Source: an uncultured Treponema sp.
GTDB lineage: Bacteria > Spirochaetota > Spirochaetia > Treponematales > Treponemataceae
NCBI GenBank assembly: GCA_947177175.1
Contig: CAMWTK010000001.1
Coordinates: forward strand, 36,187-100,186
Reading direction: 5' to 3'
DNA length: 64,000 nucleotides
Under the pieces are notes generated by a model. The model was not told where the DNA came from. It saw nothing but the letters and a program-made list of their open reading frames with translations, and made no database searches. The position numbers and the translations under genes were made by a program. Of this stretch, positions 36,115-43,226 are shown in pieces (position 1 is the first letter of the stretch; every line of letters starts with the position of its first letter).

Positions 36115-36852
36115 TTAAAAATGACCTTCGTCTAGGATAATTATATCTACTCTTCGGTTATATGCCTGTCCTTCTTTAGTCTCATTCGAGAAAAGCGGCC
36201 GCGTGTCCGCATATCCGGCGATTGAGAACGCCTTTTCGCTCACGCCGAAATCCGAAAGGTAGTGCAGCGTGTTCGCCGCGCGCGCCGCGGACAGCTCCCA
36301 GTTTGACGGGAACAGCCCGTTGGACACCGGCGTGGAATCCGTATGCCCCTCAATGCGGAAACGCCTGCCCGCAAGCTCCGGATCCTGAAAAAAACGCGAC
36401 AGCCGGAGCAGGACATCGCGCGTCTCCTCAATGTTCAGGTCGGCGCTGCCCTCCTCAAAAAATGCGTCCGACGCGAGCGTGATGACCAAGCCGCGCTCGT
36501 CGCTGGAAATCGTAATCTTGTTCGAGTTGACTTCCGGCGCGAAGATGCTGACCGCCTTCTTTTTCGCGGTGCTGAGCGAGCGCCCCCGGTCAATCGCGGG
36601 GAGCTGATTGATCGTGTTCCCCAAATCGGCGAGCCGCCCCGATGCCAGCGACTGCCCGCCCGTCGTGGGGTCGTCAATCGAGCGCGTCTCAATGGAAAGC
36701 GACGACTGGATCTGGCTCATCGCCGTCGCGTCCACTTCCGTCGGGTCGTACAACATGACGAAGAAGCAGAGCATCAGCGTAATCATGTCGCCGTAAGTGC
36801 CCTGCCATGCGGCTGACGGTTTCTCAGGCTCTTTTTTCTCTTTCTTTGCCAT
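36115..36852 (-). CDS. motB: Flagellar motor stator protein MotB
   Basis: A 245-residue stator subunit. The single membrane helix begins at the ion-binding Asp22 ([12 protein letters not shown]), and the C-terminal OmpA-like peptidoglycan-binding domain has the [11 protein letters not shown] motif and ends with Y-N-R-R-V-D-I-I. It anchors MotA to the cell wall; together they drive the motor with an ion gradient. It starts 15 nt after motA. Confidence 0.94.
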   Translation of the reverse strand: MAKKEKKEPEKPSAAWQGTYGDMITLMLCFFVMLYDPTEVDATAMSQIQSSLSIETRSIDDPTTGGQSLASGRLADLGNTINQLPAIDRGRSLSTAKKKAVSIFAPEVNSNKITISSDERGLVITLASDAFFEEGSADLNIEETRDVLLRLSRFFQDPELAGRRFRIEGHTDSTPVSNGLFPSNWELSAARAANTLHYLSDFGVSEKAFSIAGYADTRPLFSNETKEGQAYNRRVDIIILDEGHF

Positions 36853-36867
36853 CAGGTAACGCTCCGG

Positions 36868-37650
36868 CTAGTCTTTGAGCACGTCCGCTTCAATCGCTTT
36901 GCGCGTCTTGGGATCAAGGTAGGTCAGCAGCTTCATCGCGAGGATGCGCGGGTTGTCGCCTGCCTGAATGGAAAGCACCCCCTCAATGACCATTTCCATG
37001 GAAGCCATCTCCGCCGCGTTCTGTGCCGCCAGCTTGTTTGCGAACGGAGCGACGAGCCAGTTTGCCAGCATAGATCCGTACAGCGTCGTAATCAACGCGA
37101 CCGCCATATTCGGACCGAGCGAGCTTTTGTCCTCAAGGTTGTTCAACATACCGATCAGGCCGATAACCGTACCCAGCATACCGAAACCCGGACCGTAGCC
37201 CGCCCAGGCATTGATGACGCCGATCCAGCTCATGTGGCGGCCTTCCGCCGCGCTCATCTCATTCTCCATAATGGCACGGATAACGTTGCCGTCCGTGCCG
37301 TCAACCACCATGCGCAGCCCCGATTTCATAAAGGGACTGTCCAGGTCGTCAAGGCCTTCTTCCAGCGCGAGGATACCCTCACGGCGAGCCTTTTCCGAAA
37401 GCGCGACCATGTTCTGAATCAGCGTCTTCTCGCCATAGTCATACGTCTTGAAGGCACGGCCCATAATGCCGAAAAGGCCGATTGCCTGCTTGAGCGGCGC
37501 GACGATGAACAATGCCGCATACGAACCGCCCACCGTAACGAACACCGACGGAATATCGATAATACCGCCGATAGAGCCGCCCGACGTGACGACACCAAGA
37601 CCGATAGCAATGATACCACCGACGATACCAATTATTGTGGCTATATCCAT
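36868..37650 (-). CDS. motA: Flagellar motor stator protein MotA
   Basis: A 260-residue, four-helix stator protein. The third-helix motif P-G-F-G-M-L-G-T-V-I-G-L-I contains the conserved Pro, and the cytoplasmic loop carries the conserved charged stretch used for contact with FliG. The ATG at 37650 has GGGAG 8 nt before it; an in-frame ATG at 37665 overlaps that site and is rejected. Confidence 0.94.
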   Translation of the reverse strand: MDIATIIGIVGGIIAIGLGVVTSGGSIGGIIDIPSVFVTVGGSYAALFIVAPLKQAIGLFGIMGRAFKTYDYGEKTLIQNMVALSEKARREGILALEEGLDDLDSPFMKSGLRMVVDGTDGNVIRAIMENEMSAAEGRHMSWIGVINAWAGYGPGFGMLGTVIGLIGMLNNLEDKSSLGPNMAVALITTLYGSMLANWLVAPFANKLAAQNAAEMASMEMVIEGVLSIQAGDNPRILAMKLLTYLDPKTRKAIEADVLKD

Positions 37651-37689
37651 GGCTGTTTCTCCCATACCCCACGGTTGCGCGACAACCGC

Positions 37690-37887
37690 TTACAGTTCAT
37701 TTTTGTATATGCCGATTTCACGACGGTACGCGACAATCTTCTGGATGACCGTTTCGGGGTCATCCCGGACAACGACCTTTTTCCCCGAAAGCAGCGAGAT
37801 CGTCAAATCGGGCGTCCGCTCCATGCTCTCTATCATGTGCGGATTCAGCCAGTACGATTTGCCATCAAGGCGGGTCACGGAAATCAT
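37690..37887 (-). CDS. flbD: Flagellar protein FlbD
   Basis: A 65-residue protein starting MISVTRLDGKSYWLNPHMIE, the hallmark of FlbD, with the S-G-K-K-V-V-V strand after it. It is a small cytoplasmic protein of unknown exact role found at the head of spirochaetal and clostridial flagellar operons. GGGGAG precedes the ATG at 37887. An upstream in-frame start at 37944 falls on the promoter and is rejected. It opens the operon here; in T. pallidum the hook genes flgD and flgE come before it. Confidence 0.88.
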   Translation of the reverse strand: MISVTRLDGKSYWLNPHMIESMERTPDLTISLLSGKKVVVRDDPETVIQKIVAYRREIGIYKNEL

Positions 37888-37912
37888 CTCTCTATTTTCT
37901 CCCCATTTTAGA

Positions 37913-37940
37913 TTATCGTCAAGTAGGAAAACAAAATTTA
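37913..37940 (-). promoter_or_regulatory. Sigma28-type promoter of the flbD-motA flagellar operon
   Basis: On the minus strand TAAATTTT (37933-37940), 12 nt, GACGATAA (37913-37920). The enteric consensus is TAAAGTTT-N11-GCCGATAA, so each box has one mismatch and the spacer is 1 nt longer. The start site would be about 20 nt before the flbD ATG. Confidence 0.65.
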
Positions 37941-37975
37941 TCAATAACTTGGCATATATTCGTCATTACGGCATA

Positions 37976-39211
37976 TCAGAGCAATTCCTCCAGAAACCGG
38001 TTGAGCAGCAGCAGTCCGCGGCGGCTGAGCGCGTAGCAGACATCGTTCCTGTCCGCCGGACGGCGCACGCACGCAAGGCCGCGTGATTGCCACTGCGCGA
38101 ACACGCCGTCCCGCACACCGATACGCTCCGCAAGGCATTTCCCGAAACGCGCGCGGAACGCGGCGACGGACACGCCCTGCACGGTACGGAATCCCATCAT
38201 CAGATACTCAAATTCCTGCGTGGGCGCGTCCAATGCTTCGACCTGACGCGGAAGGTCGCGGCAGGCAAGCGGCACGGGCTGCCGCCAGAATGCGTTATAA
38301 GCGGCGATGTCAGTCGTATTCGTCCAGCGAGTCCCCGTGCCGCAGGGCGCGCCATTTTGTGCAGCCGCGCCGTATATCGTCCCGCTCGCGCCCGCGCCGC
38401 ACCCGATATAATCGCGCAGTTGCCAATACGCCAGGTTATGGCGGCTCTGGCAGCCCGCTTTTGCGAACTGGGACACCTCGTACTGCACGAAACCGGCGTT
38501 CTCCAGCAACGTCCTGCCGCGCAGCCACAGGCGGTCGGCTTTTTCGGGCGACCAGCGCACCTCGTCCCGCGCGATGCGCCGCGCAAGCGGCGTTCCTTCC
38601 TCAACCGTAAGCGTGTAGAGCGAAATATGGTCAACGTTCGGGAAAGCCGCGAGCGAGCGCACCCCGTCCTCGAACGACGCAGCGGTATGGCGGGGCAGCC
38701 CGGCAATCAAATCGCATGAGAGCCTGCCATGCCAGCAGCCGTTCAGCCGCTCCAGCGCGCGCATGGCAGACGATGCGGACGCGCCCCGGCGCACGCTGTC
38801 CAGCGCGCGCTGGTCAAACGCCTGCACGCCCATGGAAATGCGGTTCACGCCCGCCCGCGCACACGCGGCGAGCAACGATTCGGTCACGTCGTCGGGATTC
38901 ACTTCGAGCGTAATCTCTGCGTCAGGCGCGACGGGCGCGACGGCGGCAATGCCCTGCAAGAGCCGTTCGATGTGTGCCGCCGAAAGCTGGCTGGGCGTTC
39001 CCCCGCCGAAATAAATGGAATTCCATGCCGAAACCGCATAGTTCCGCGCGGAAAACGACACCTCGTTCAGCACGGACGACACATAATCGTCCCGCAACGA
39101 CGCATAACCGGCGCACGTGTCGCTGCCGACGCTGAAAAAATCACAGTAATCGCATTTTTTGCGGCAGAACGGAACGTGCACGTACAGCGCGATGCCACCC
39201 GGGTCGCTCAT
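37976..39211 (-). CDS. hemW: Radical SAM heme chaperone HemW-like (coproporphyrinogen III oxidase-like) protein
   Basis: A 411-residue radical SAM protein with the cluster motif C16-x3-C20-x2-C23 in V-P-F-C-R-K-K-C-D-Y-C, the Y-F-G-G-G-T-P-S motif, and the C-terminal HemN domain ending R-R-G-L-L-L-L-N. The CxxxCxxC form without a fourth Cys is typical of HemW, which binds heme, rather than of true HemN. It lies 11 nt after lepB and lacks a clear ribosome-binding site, so translation may depend on lepB. Confidence 0.88.
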   Translation of the reverse strand: MSDPGGIALYVHVPFCRKKCDYCDFFSVGSDTCAGYASLRDDYVSSVLNEVSFSARNYAVSAWNSIYFGGGTPSQLSAAHIERLLQGIAAVAPVAPDAEITLEVNPDDVTESLLAACARAGVNRISMGVQAFDQRALDSVRRGASASSAMRALERLNGCWHGRLSCDLIAGLPRHTAASFEDGVRSLAAFPNVDHISLYTLTVEEGTPLARRIARDEVRWSPEKADRLWLRGRTLLENAGFVQYEVSQFAKAGCQSRHNLAYWQLRDYIGCGAGASGTIYGAAAQNGAPCGTGTRWTNTTDIAAYNAFWRQPVPLACRDLPRQVEALDAPTQEFEYLMMGFRTVQGVSVAAFRARFGKCLAERIGVRDGVFAQWQSRGLACVRRPADRNDVCYALSRRGLLLLNRFLEELL

Positions 39212-39222
39212 CGGTCGGCCGG

Positions 39223-39924
39223 CTAGAACACGCGGAACTGCGTGAACGGAACGTACTGCACCAAAAGCATTCCCTTAAAAGCTTCCTGCGACACCGCCCC
39301 CCACAGGCGCGAATCTGCCGCCACAAGCCGGTTGTCGGCGAGCACGAAATATTCGCCGTCGCCGAGCGTGACCGGCTCCGTCTTTCCCTGCGCGCCGAGC
39401 GACGAATCCCACTGCGGCGGCGGAGCCGCAATCGTCACGTCGTACTTTGTCCGGGTCAGTTCGAATTCCGTGCGGAAAAATTTCTCGTCCCGGGGCTTGA
39501 TATAGACGATATAATCGTTCAGGTAAATCGTGTCGCCCGGCATACCGATAACGCGACGGACGAACGGCGACGAATGATTGCCGGAGCTGTCGTCGGGCAG
39601 CGGCTGCCATTGCTGCGCGGTCACAAAACGCGCCAGCTGATTGACGAGCCGCGCGGGAACGGCATTTTTCTCCGCGGAATACGCCTGCACCAGCATGACA
39701 TCCCCGCGGCGCGGCGAGCGCAGGAGCGGCGTGGCGAGCGCAAAGCCGTTCACGGCGACATCGGGCATCATGGAAACGGACGACTCGCGCACGGGAAACA
39801 GCACGAACGTCATAAACAGCGAAATCCCGACAAAGCACGACACGACGGCAAGCACGACCGTGAACACCTTGCGGTACAGCTCACGCTTCATCTTATATGA
39901 GATCGCGTAAATATCCTTGAACAT
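39223..39924 (-). CDS. lepB: Signal peptidase I homologue with Arg at the catalytic Lys position
   Basis: A 233-residue inner-membrane protein. One membrane helix (about 20-43) is followed by the S26 family boxes in order: S51-M-M-P with the nucleophile Ser, R-R-G-D-V-M-L-V, R-R-V-I-G-M-P-G-D at 123-131, and A-D-N-R-L-V-A-A-D-S-R-L-W-G near the end. The residue that should be the general base Lys (Y-I-K-R in E. coli) is Arg123, and the box E serine is Ala. Whether it still cleaves signal peptides is unclear. It is divergent from smpB and first of the lepB-hemW unit. Confidence 0.82.
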   Translation of the reverse strand: MFKDIYAISYKMKRELYRKVFTVVLAVVSCFVGISLFMTFVLFPVRESSVSMMPDVAVNGFALATPLLRSPRRGDVMLVQAYSAEKNAVPARLVNQLARFVTAQQWQPLPDDSSGNHSSPFVRRVIGMPGDTIYLNDYIVYIKPRDEKFFRTEFELTRTKYDVTIAAPPPQWDSSLGAQGKTEPVTLGDGEYFVLADNRLVAADSRLWGAVSQEAFKGMLLVQYVPFTQFRVF

Positions 39925-39930
39925 ACCCCA

Positions 39931-39959
39931 AGCATAGCACAGTTCGCGGACTACCGCAA
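39931..39959 (-). promoter_or_regulatory. Sigma70-like promoter of lepB, predicted leaderless
   Basis: TTGCGG (39954-39959), 17-nt spacer, TATGCT (39931-39936) on the minus strand, with only 6 nt to the ATG at 39924. The start site would fall on or next to the initiation codon. Confidence 0.6.
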
Positions 39960-39980
39960 CAGCACGGCGCGCCCCCTCAC

Positions 39981-40009
39981 TTGCAAGGACGGGCGTTGCG
40001 CAGTATACT
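39981..40009 (+). promoter_or_regulatory. Sigma70-like promoter of smpB, predicted leaderless
   Basis: TTGCAA (39981-39986), 17-nt spacer, TATACT (40004-40009), then 7 nt to the ATG at 40017. It is back-to-back with the lepB promoter, 21 nt apart. Confidence 0.7.
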
Positions 40010-40016
40010 GTGCGGT

Positions 40017-40481
40017 ATGGCAGAACACGTGAAGATAATCGCGCAGAACAAAAAAGCCCGCTTCAACTACGCCGTGGAGGACACCTACGAATGCGGCATC
40101 GTGCTTGAGGGCACGGAAGTCAAGTCGGTCAAGGCGGGCAACATCTCGTTTCCCGACGCGTTCACCGAAATCACGGACGGCGAGGTCTGGGTGCGCAATC
40201 TTCACATCGCCGAATATCCGTTCTCGTCGGTGTTCAACCACAACCCCGACCGCAAGAAAAAACTGCTCCTGCACAAAGAAGAAATCAAGCGGCTCAGGCG
40301 CAAGGTCGAGGAAAAAGGCTACACGCTCATCCCGCTCGACTTTTATCTCAAGGACGGGCGAGTCAAAGTGACGCTCGGCGTGTGCAAAGGTAAAAAGTTA
40401 TTCGACAAACGTGCCGATATTAAAGAAAGAGACGTAAACCGGGAAATCGCACGCGCGTTCAGAAACGATTTGCAGCGCTGA
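40017..40481 (+). CDS. smpB: SsrA (tmRNA)-binding protein SmpB
   Basis: A 154-residue RNA-binding protein that brings tmRNA to stalled ribosomes. The OB-fold motifs are K-A-R-F-N-Y, G-T-E-V-K-S-V-K-A-G and L-L-L-H-K-E-E-I-K-R-L; the basic C-terminal tail includes D-K-R-A-D-I-K-E-R-D. The start at 40017 begins the conserved region and directly follows the promoter; the longer upstream frame would start upstream of the transcript. Confidence 0.95.
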   Translation: MAEHVKIIAQNKKARFNYAVEDTYECGIVLEGTEVKSVKAGNISFPDAFTEITDGEVWVRNLHIAEYPFSSVFNHNPDRKKKLLLHKEEIKRLRRKVEEKGYTLIPLDFYLKDGRVKVTLGVCKGKKLFDKRADIKERDVNREIARAFRNDLQR

Positions 40482-40523
40482 CGGTTTTCTTTTCGGACGG
40501 GGAATCATGGCAGAGGAGACGTA

Positions 40524-41381
40524 TTGAACAAACTGACGCACGTACTGGCAATGCTGTTTCTCTTCACCGCGCAGGTTCTGCCTGCCCTCCCGCTCAACGT
40601 GGACTATTACGGCGTGGTCTCCCAGTCGTCCAACACGAATATCCTCAAGATGGCGCAGGACATTTTCCTGACGCAGCTCAAGTCAATCGACCAAATACAC
40701 GTGAGCGACAAACGCCCCGATGCCGCAAAGACGCTCGCCGCCGCGCCCGCAATTTCCGACGGCAATCATATCGCGTTCTATGCGGAGATTGCCGAAACCG
40801 GCGCGGACGGCGCGCCGCCGGAATGGAACTGCACGTTCAACGCGGTCGCCGCAGACGGCAAGACCTATGGAAAAACTGAGACCTATGATTCCTACTACAA
40901 GATTCTCGTGGGCGCAAAAAGCGCGATAGAGGACGTGCTCGGTCAGATTCCGCAGGAAAACGCGCCGCAGCCCGCAGCCGCGCCGTCCTCGGCGGCCATG
41001 AAGCCCGAATCGCTTGCGGGCACCTGGAGCGGCGAGCCATACACGGACAAAATCGTCCTGCTGCGCGGCGGGCGCGGGTTCGTCATTTTCAAGAACGGCG
41101 CGTCCATGAACGTGAGCGTGACCGTGCAGGAGACTGACGCGCGCGGGAACATCTCGCACGTCGAAGTGCGGCAGGTCGGAAAGCCGAACGCATCGTTCTA
41201 CCCCGCCCTGCCGCGCGAGGCCGCGCTCGCCTCAGCCGCCGACGCAGACCCAATCGTATGGCGCTTTACCGTGACGGCGGACGGCGCGCTGAGCGGCACC
41301 AAGACGACGCTCGTTCCTTCGGCAGACAGCGCGACCGGCGCGGCGGAAGGCACGGAAAGCGTTCAGTGGATAAAAAAATAA
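40524..41381 (+). CDS. Secreted protein of unknown function
   Basis: A 285-residue protein with a signal peptide (L-A-M-L-F-L-F-T-A-Q-V-L-P-A), a TTG start at 40524 and a GAGGAG site 6 nt upstream. The N-terminal domain has the alpha/beta pattern of a curli/CsgG- or LpoB-like fold (K-M-A-Q-D-I-F-L-T-Q-L-K-S-I-D). A Pro/Ala linker at about 145-160 leads to a beta-rich C-terminal domain ending in W-I-K-K. I cannot name a family. Likely periplasmic. It is 42 nt after smpB and may be co-transcribed with it. Confidence 0.6.
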   Translation: MNKLTHVLAMLFLFTAQVLPALPLNVDYYGVVSQSSNTNILKMAQDIFLTQLKSIDQIHVSDKRPDAAKTLAAAPAISDGNHIAFYAEIAETGADGAPPEWNCTFNAVAADGKTYGKTETYDSYYKILVGAKSAIEDVLGQIPQENAPQPAAAPSSAAMKPESLAGTWSGEPYTDKIVLLRGGRGFVIFKNGASMNVSVTVQETDARGNISHVEVRQVGKPNASFYPALPREAALASAADADPIVWRFTVTADGALSGTKTTLVPSADSATGAAEGTESVQWIKK

Positions 41382-41418
41382 CGGCGAAAATCGGACGGCA
41401 GATAAGATACTAATCGAA

Positions 41419-41997
41419 TCAGATTGTGACCGCGCCCTGCCGGACAACCCGCACCGCCCCGTCAGCATCGACCGCAACAATCGTGGAAGGCACGTTGCCG
41501 CGCTTGGAGCCGTCATCGACAATCACATCGACGGCGTTGCCGAATTCGCGCTTGATGTCCTGCACGTTGTCAAGGACGGGCGCGCCGCTGCGGTTCACGC
41601 TGGTGGAATAAATCGGCGCGCCGCATTGTGCGATCACGGCGCGCAGCCATTCGTCGCCGGGACAGCGGAACGCCGTCGTGGTGATGCCGTCCTTGACGAA
41701 CGTATGCACGATGACCGTCAGCGCGCCCGGCCACTTTGCGAGAATGCCGTCGGGCACGAGGTCGCGGGTGTATTTTTTCAGGTCGGCCGGGCACGAAATC
41801 AACTGGATGAACGGTTTTTCGTCGCCCCGCCCCTTTATCTCCCGGATTTTTCGGTCGGTATGATAGGAATAATGGCGACCGTCCACGATGCCCGAAAAGC
41901 CGTAGACCGTATCCGTCGGGAGCACGACGATTTTTCCGCGCTTCAGAAAATCCGCGGCGATACTGACCGATTCTTCGTCACACTTGCGGCAAATCAT
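41419..41997 (-). CDS. tsaC: L-threonylcarbamoyladenylate synthase (TsaC/YrdC/Sua5 family)
   Basis: A 192-residue cytoplasmic enzyme that makes threonylcarbamoyl-AMP for the t6A37 modification of ANN-decoding tRNAs. Motifs: V-L-P-T-D-T-V-Y-G at about 25-33, K-x-R-x3-K-P-F-type binding residues (K-G-R-G-D-E-K-P-F-I), and S-V-N-R-S-G-A-P. It overlaps the FtsB-like gene by 20 nt, with GGGGAA 10 nt ahead of its ATG inside that gene. TcdA, which acts on the same modification, is encoded 5 kb away. Confidence 0.9.
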   Translation of the reverse strand: MICRKCDEESVSIAADFLKRGKIVVLPTDTVYGFSGIVDGRHYSYHTDRKIREIKGRGDEKPFIQLISCPADLKKYTRDLVPDGILAKWPGALTVIVHTFVKDGITTTAFRCPGDEWLRAVIAQCGAPIYSTSVNRSGAPVLDNVQDIKREFGNAVDVIVDDGSKRGNVPSTIVAVDADGAVRVVRQGAVTI

Positions 41998-42466
41998 ACA
42001 CCGAAATTCCCCGTATCAGCGTGTCCTTGCTCCGAAACCGGCCTTTCCGGTAGTCGTCCAGCAACAGCAGCGCGTACACGACCGCGAACACGGCGAGCGC
42101 GAACGCCTTGCAGAACCATTCGGGAAGCGTGTACGGCTCGGCGGCCTTCAGCGGCGTGCCCGTCTCAAAGTCGAAGTCGCGGTCGGTCATCAGCCCGTTG
42201 ATGCGCACCGCCTTCTCGCCGTCGCGGATATAGCCGAGCTTGCGCGCGAACGCCGCGATGACATCGGGATCGTTCTCTAGCGCGGTGAATTCAAGTTCGA
42301 GGCCGTCGGTAATGTTCTGAATCTGCTGGGTGCGCGCGCTGAGCAGGCGTTTCTGCTCCTGCAACTGCTTTTTTGCCCAAAAGCCGTCCGTCCCGCCGGA
42401 AAGAGAAATCAAAACGTAGATGAGTGTTCCCGCGAGAGCCGCGCACAGCAAGCGAAATTTTTTCAT
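41978..42466 (-). CDS. Septum formation initiator (FtsB/DivIC-like) protein with an extra C-terminal membrane helix
   Basis: A 162-residue protein: an N-terminal membrane helix (about 6-22), a coiled coil (Q-L-Q-E-Q-K-R-L-L-S-A-R), the DivIC/FtsB-like segment A-R-K-L-G-Y-I-R-D-G-E, and a second hydrophobic helix near 125-145 followed by a basic tail. FtsB itself is about 100 residues with one helix, so the second helix is unusual. Probable division or septal peptidoglycan role. The in-frame extension upstream to 42766 is antisense to the DUF4230 gene and rejected. Confidence 0.75.
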   Translation of the reverse strand: MKKFRLLCAALAGTLIYVLISLSGGTDGFWAKKQLQEQKRLLSARTQQIQNITDGLELEFTALENDPDVIAAFARKLGYIRDGEKAVRINGLMTDRDFDFETGTPLKAAEPYTLPEWFCKAFALAVFAVVYALLLLDDYRKGRFRSKDTLIRGISVYDLPQV

Positions 42467-42473
42467 TACTATC

Positions 42474-42502
42474 AGTATCGGCACGAACAGCAAATTCCTC
42501 AA
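42474..42502 (-). promoter_or_regulatory. Sigma70-like promoter of the FtsB-like gene, predicted leaderless
   Basis: TTGAGG (42497-42502), 17-nt spacer, GATACT (42474-42479) on the minus strand, 7 nt before the ATG at 42466. Both boxes match four of six consensus bases. Confidence 0.45.
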
Positions 42503-42553
42503 CGGATTTATCAGCGGATTCGGCGCATGGAATAGATAGATTGAACGCACGGT

Positions 42554-42582
42554 TTGCATTATCGCGGAAAGCGGTGTATACT
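42554..42582 (+). promoter_or_regulatory. Sigma70-like promoter of the DUF4230 gene, predicted leaderless
   Basis: TTGCAT (42554-42559), 17-nt spacer, TATACT (42577-42582), only 5 nt before the ATG at 42588. No ribosome-binding site is present. Confidence 0.65.
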
Positions 42583-42587
42583 GCCTC

Positions 42588-43226
42588 ATGATAAAGTCAT
42601 TCTTTGCAAGGCTCGCGCTGAAAATCACCGGGACGATCGTGCTGGTCGCCGCCGCCGTCGCGCTCGCCTGGTATGCGCACGGAAAAATCATGCGCGTGGA
42701 CGCGGAAAAAAAGCACGCGCTCTTGGAGCAGGAACTCCAGGAAGTCGCCGAACTGACGCTGTGCAAAATGCGCTACAGCGACATCATCACGATAAAAAAG
42801 AAACTGCTCGCGGCAAAGGCATACAGCATCGTGCGCTACACGGGCACGGTGCGGGCAGGCATTGCCGACATCTCCGCCGCCGAAATCCGCATTTCCGCGG
42901 ACGGCAGACGCGCGGACGTGACGCTGCCCCGCTGCGAGATTCTCGGGAACGACATCACGAGCCAGTCCGTATTTGACGAGCAGCGCAGCATTTTCCTGCC
43001 GATCACGACGCAGGAAATCTTCGGCGAGATCGACGCGGCAAAAGACGCGGTGGCACAGGAATTGCAGGACGACGGGCTGCTCGACGAATGCGACAGCCGT
43101 GCTCGCGCCCTGGTCAGACGGCTGCTCGAACGGCTGGGCTTTGCGGAAATCGCCGTCATCACGCGGCAGGAAAGCGAACCGCTCACCGCGCTGACCCGCG
43201 CCATGGAACAGGTTACCGGGCACTGA
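42588..43226 (+). CDS. DUF4230 family membrane-anchored protein
   Basis: A 212-residue protein with an N-terminal membrane helix (T-G-T-I-V-L-V-A-A-A-V-A-L-A-W-Y-A) and an extracytoplasmic alpha/beta domain. The order of features (a helix with E-L-x-T/L-x-x-x-Y, then G-T-V-R-A-G-I and a late R-x-x-V/L-x-x-L-L-x-x-x-G-F) fits DUF4230, a family with no known function. It is divergent from the FtsB-like gene and its 3' end overlaps murC by 14 nt in the convergent direction. Confidence 0.75.
   Translation: MIKSFFARLALKITGTIVLVAAAVALAWYAHGKIMRVDAEKKHALLEQELQEVAELTLCKMRYSDIITIKKKLLAAKAYSIVRYTGTVRAGIADISAAEIRISADGRRADVTLPRCEILGNDITSQSVFDEQRSIFLPITTQEIFGEIDAAKDAVAQELQDDGLLDECDSRARALVRRLLERLGFAEIAVITRQESEPLTALTRAMEQVTGH

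Noticed and set aside
37888..37944. Longer flbD start at 37944
   Set aside because: The added 19 codons cover the sigma28-type promoter and have no homology to FlbD; GGGGAG precedes the ATG at 37887.
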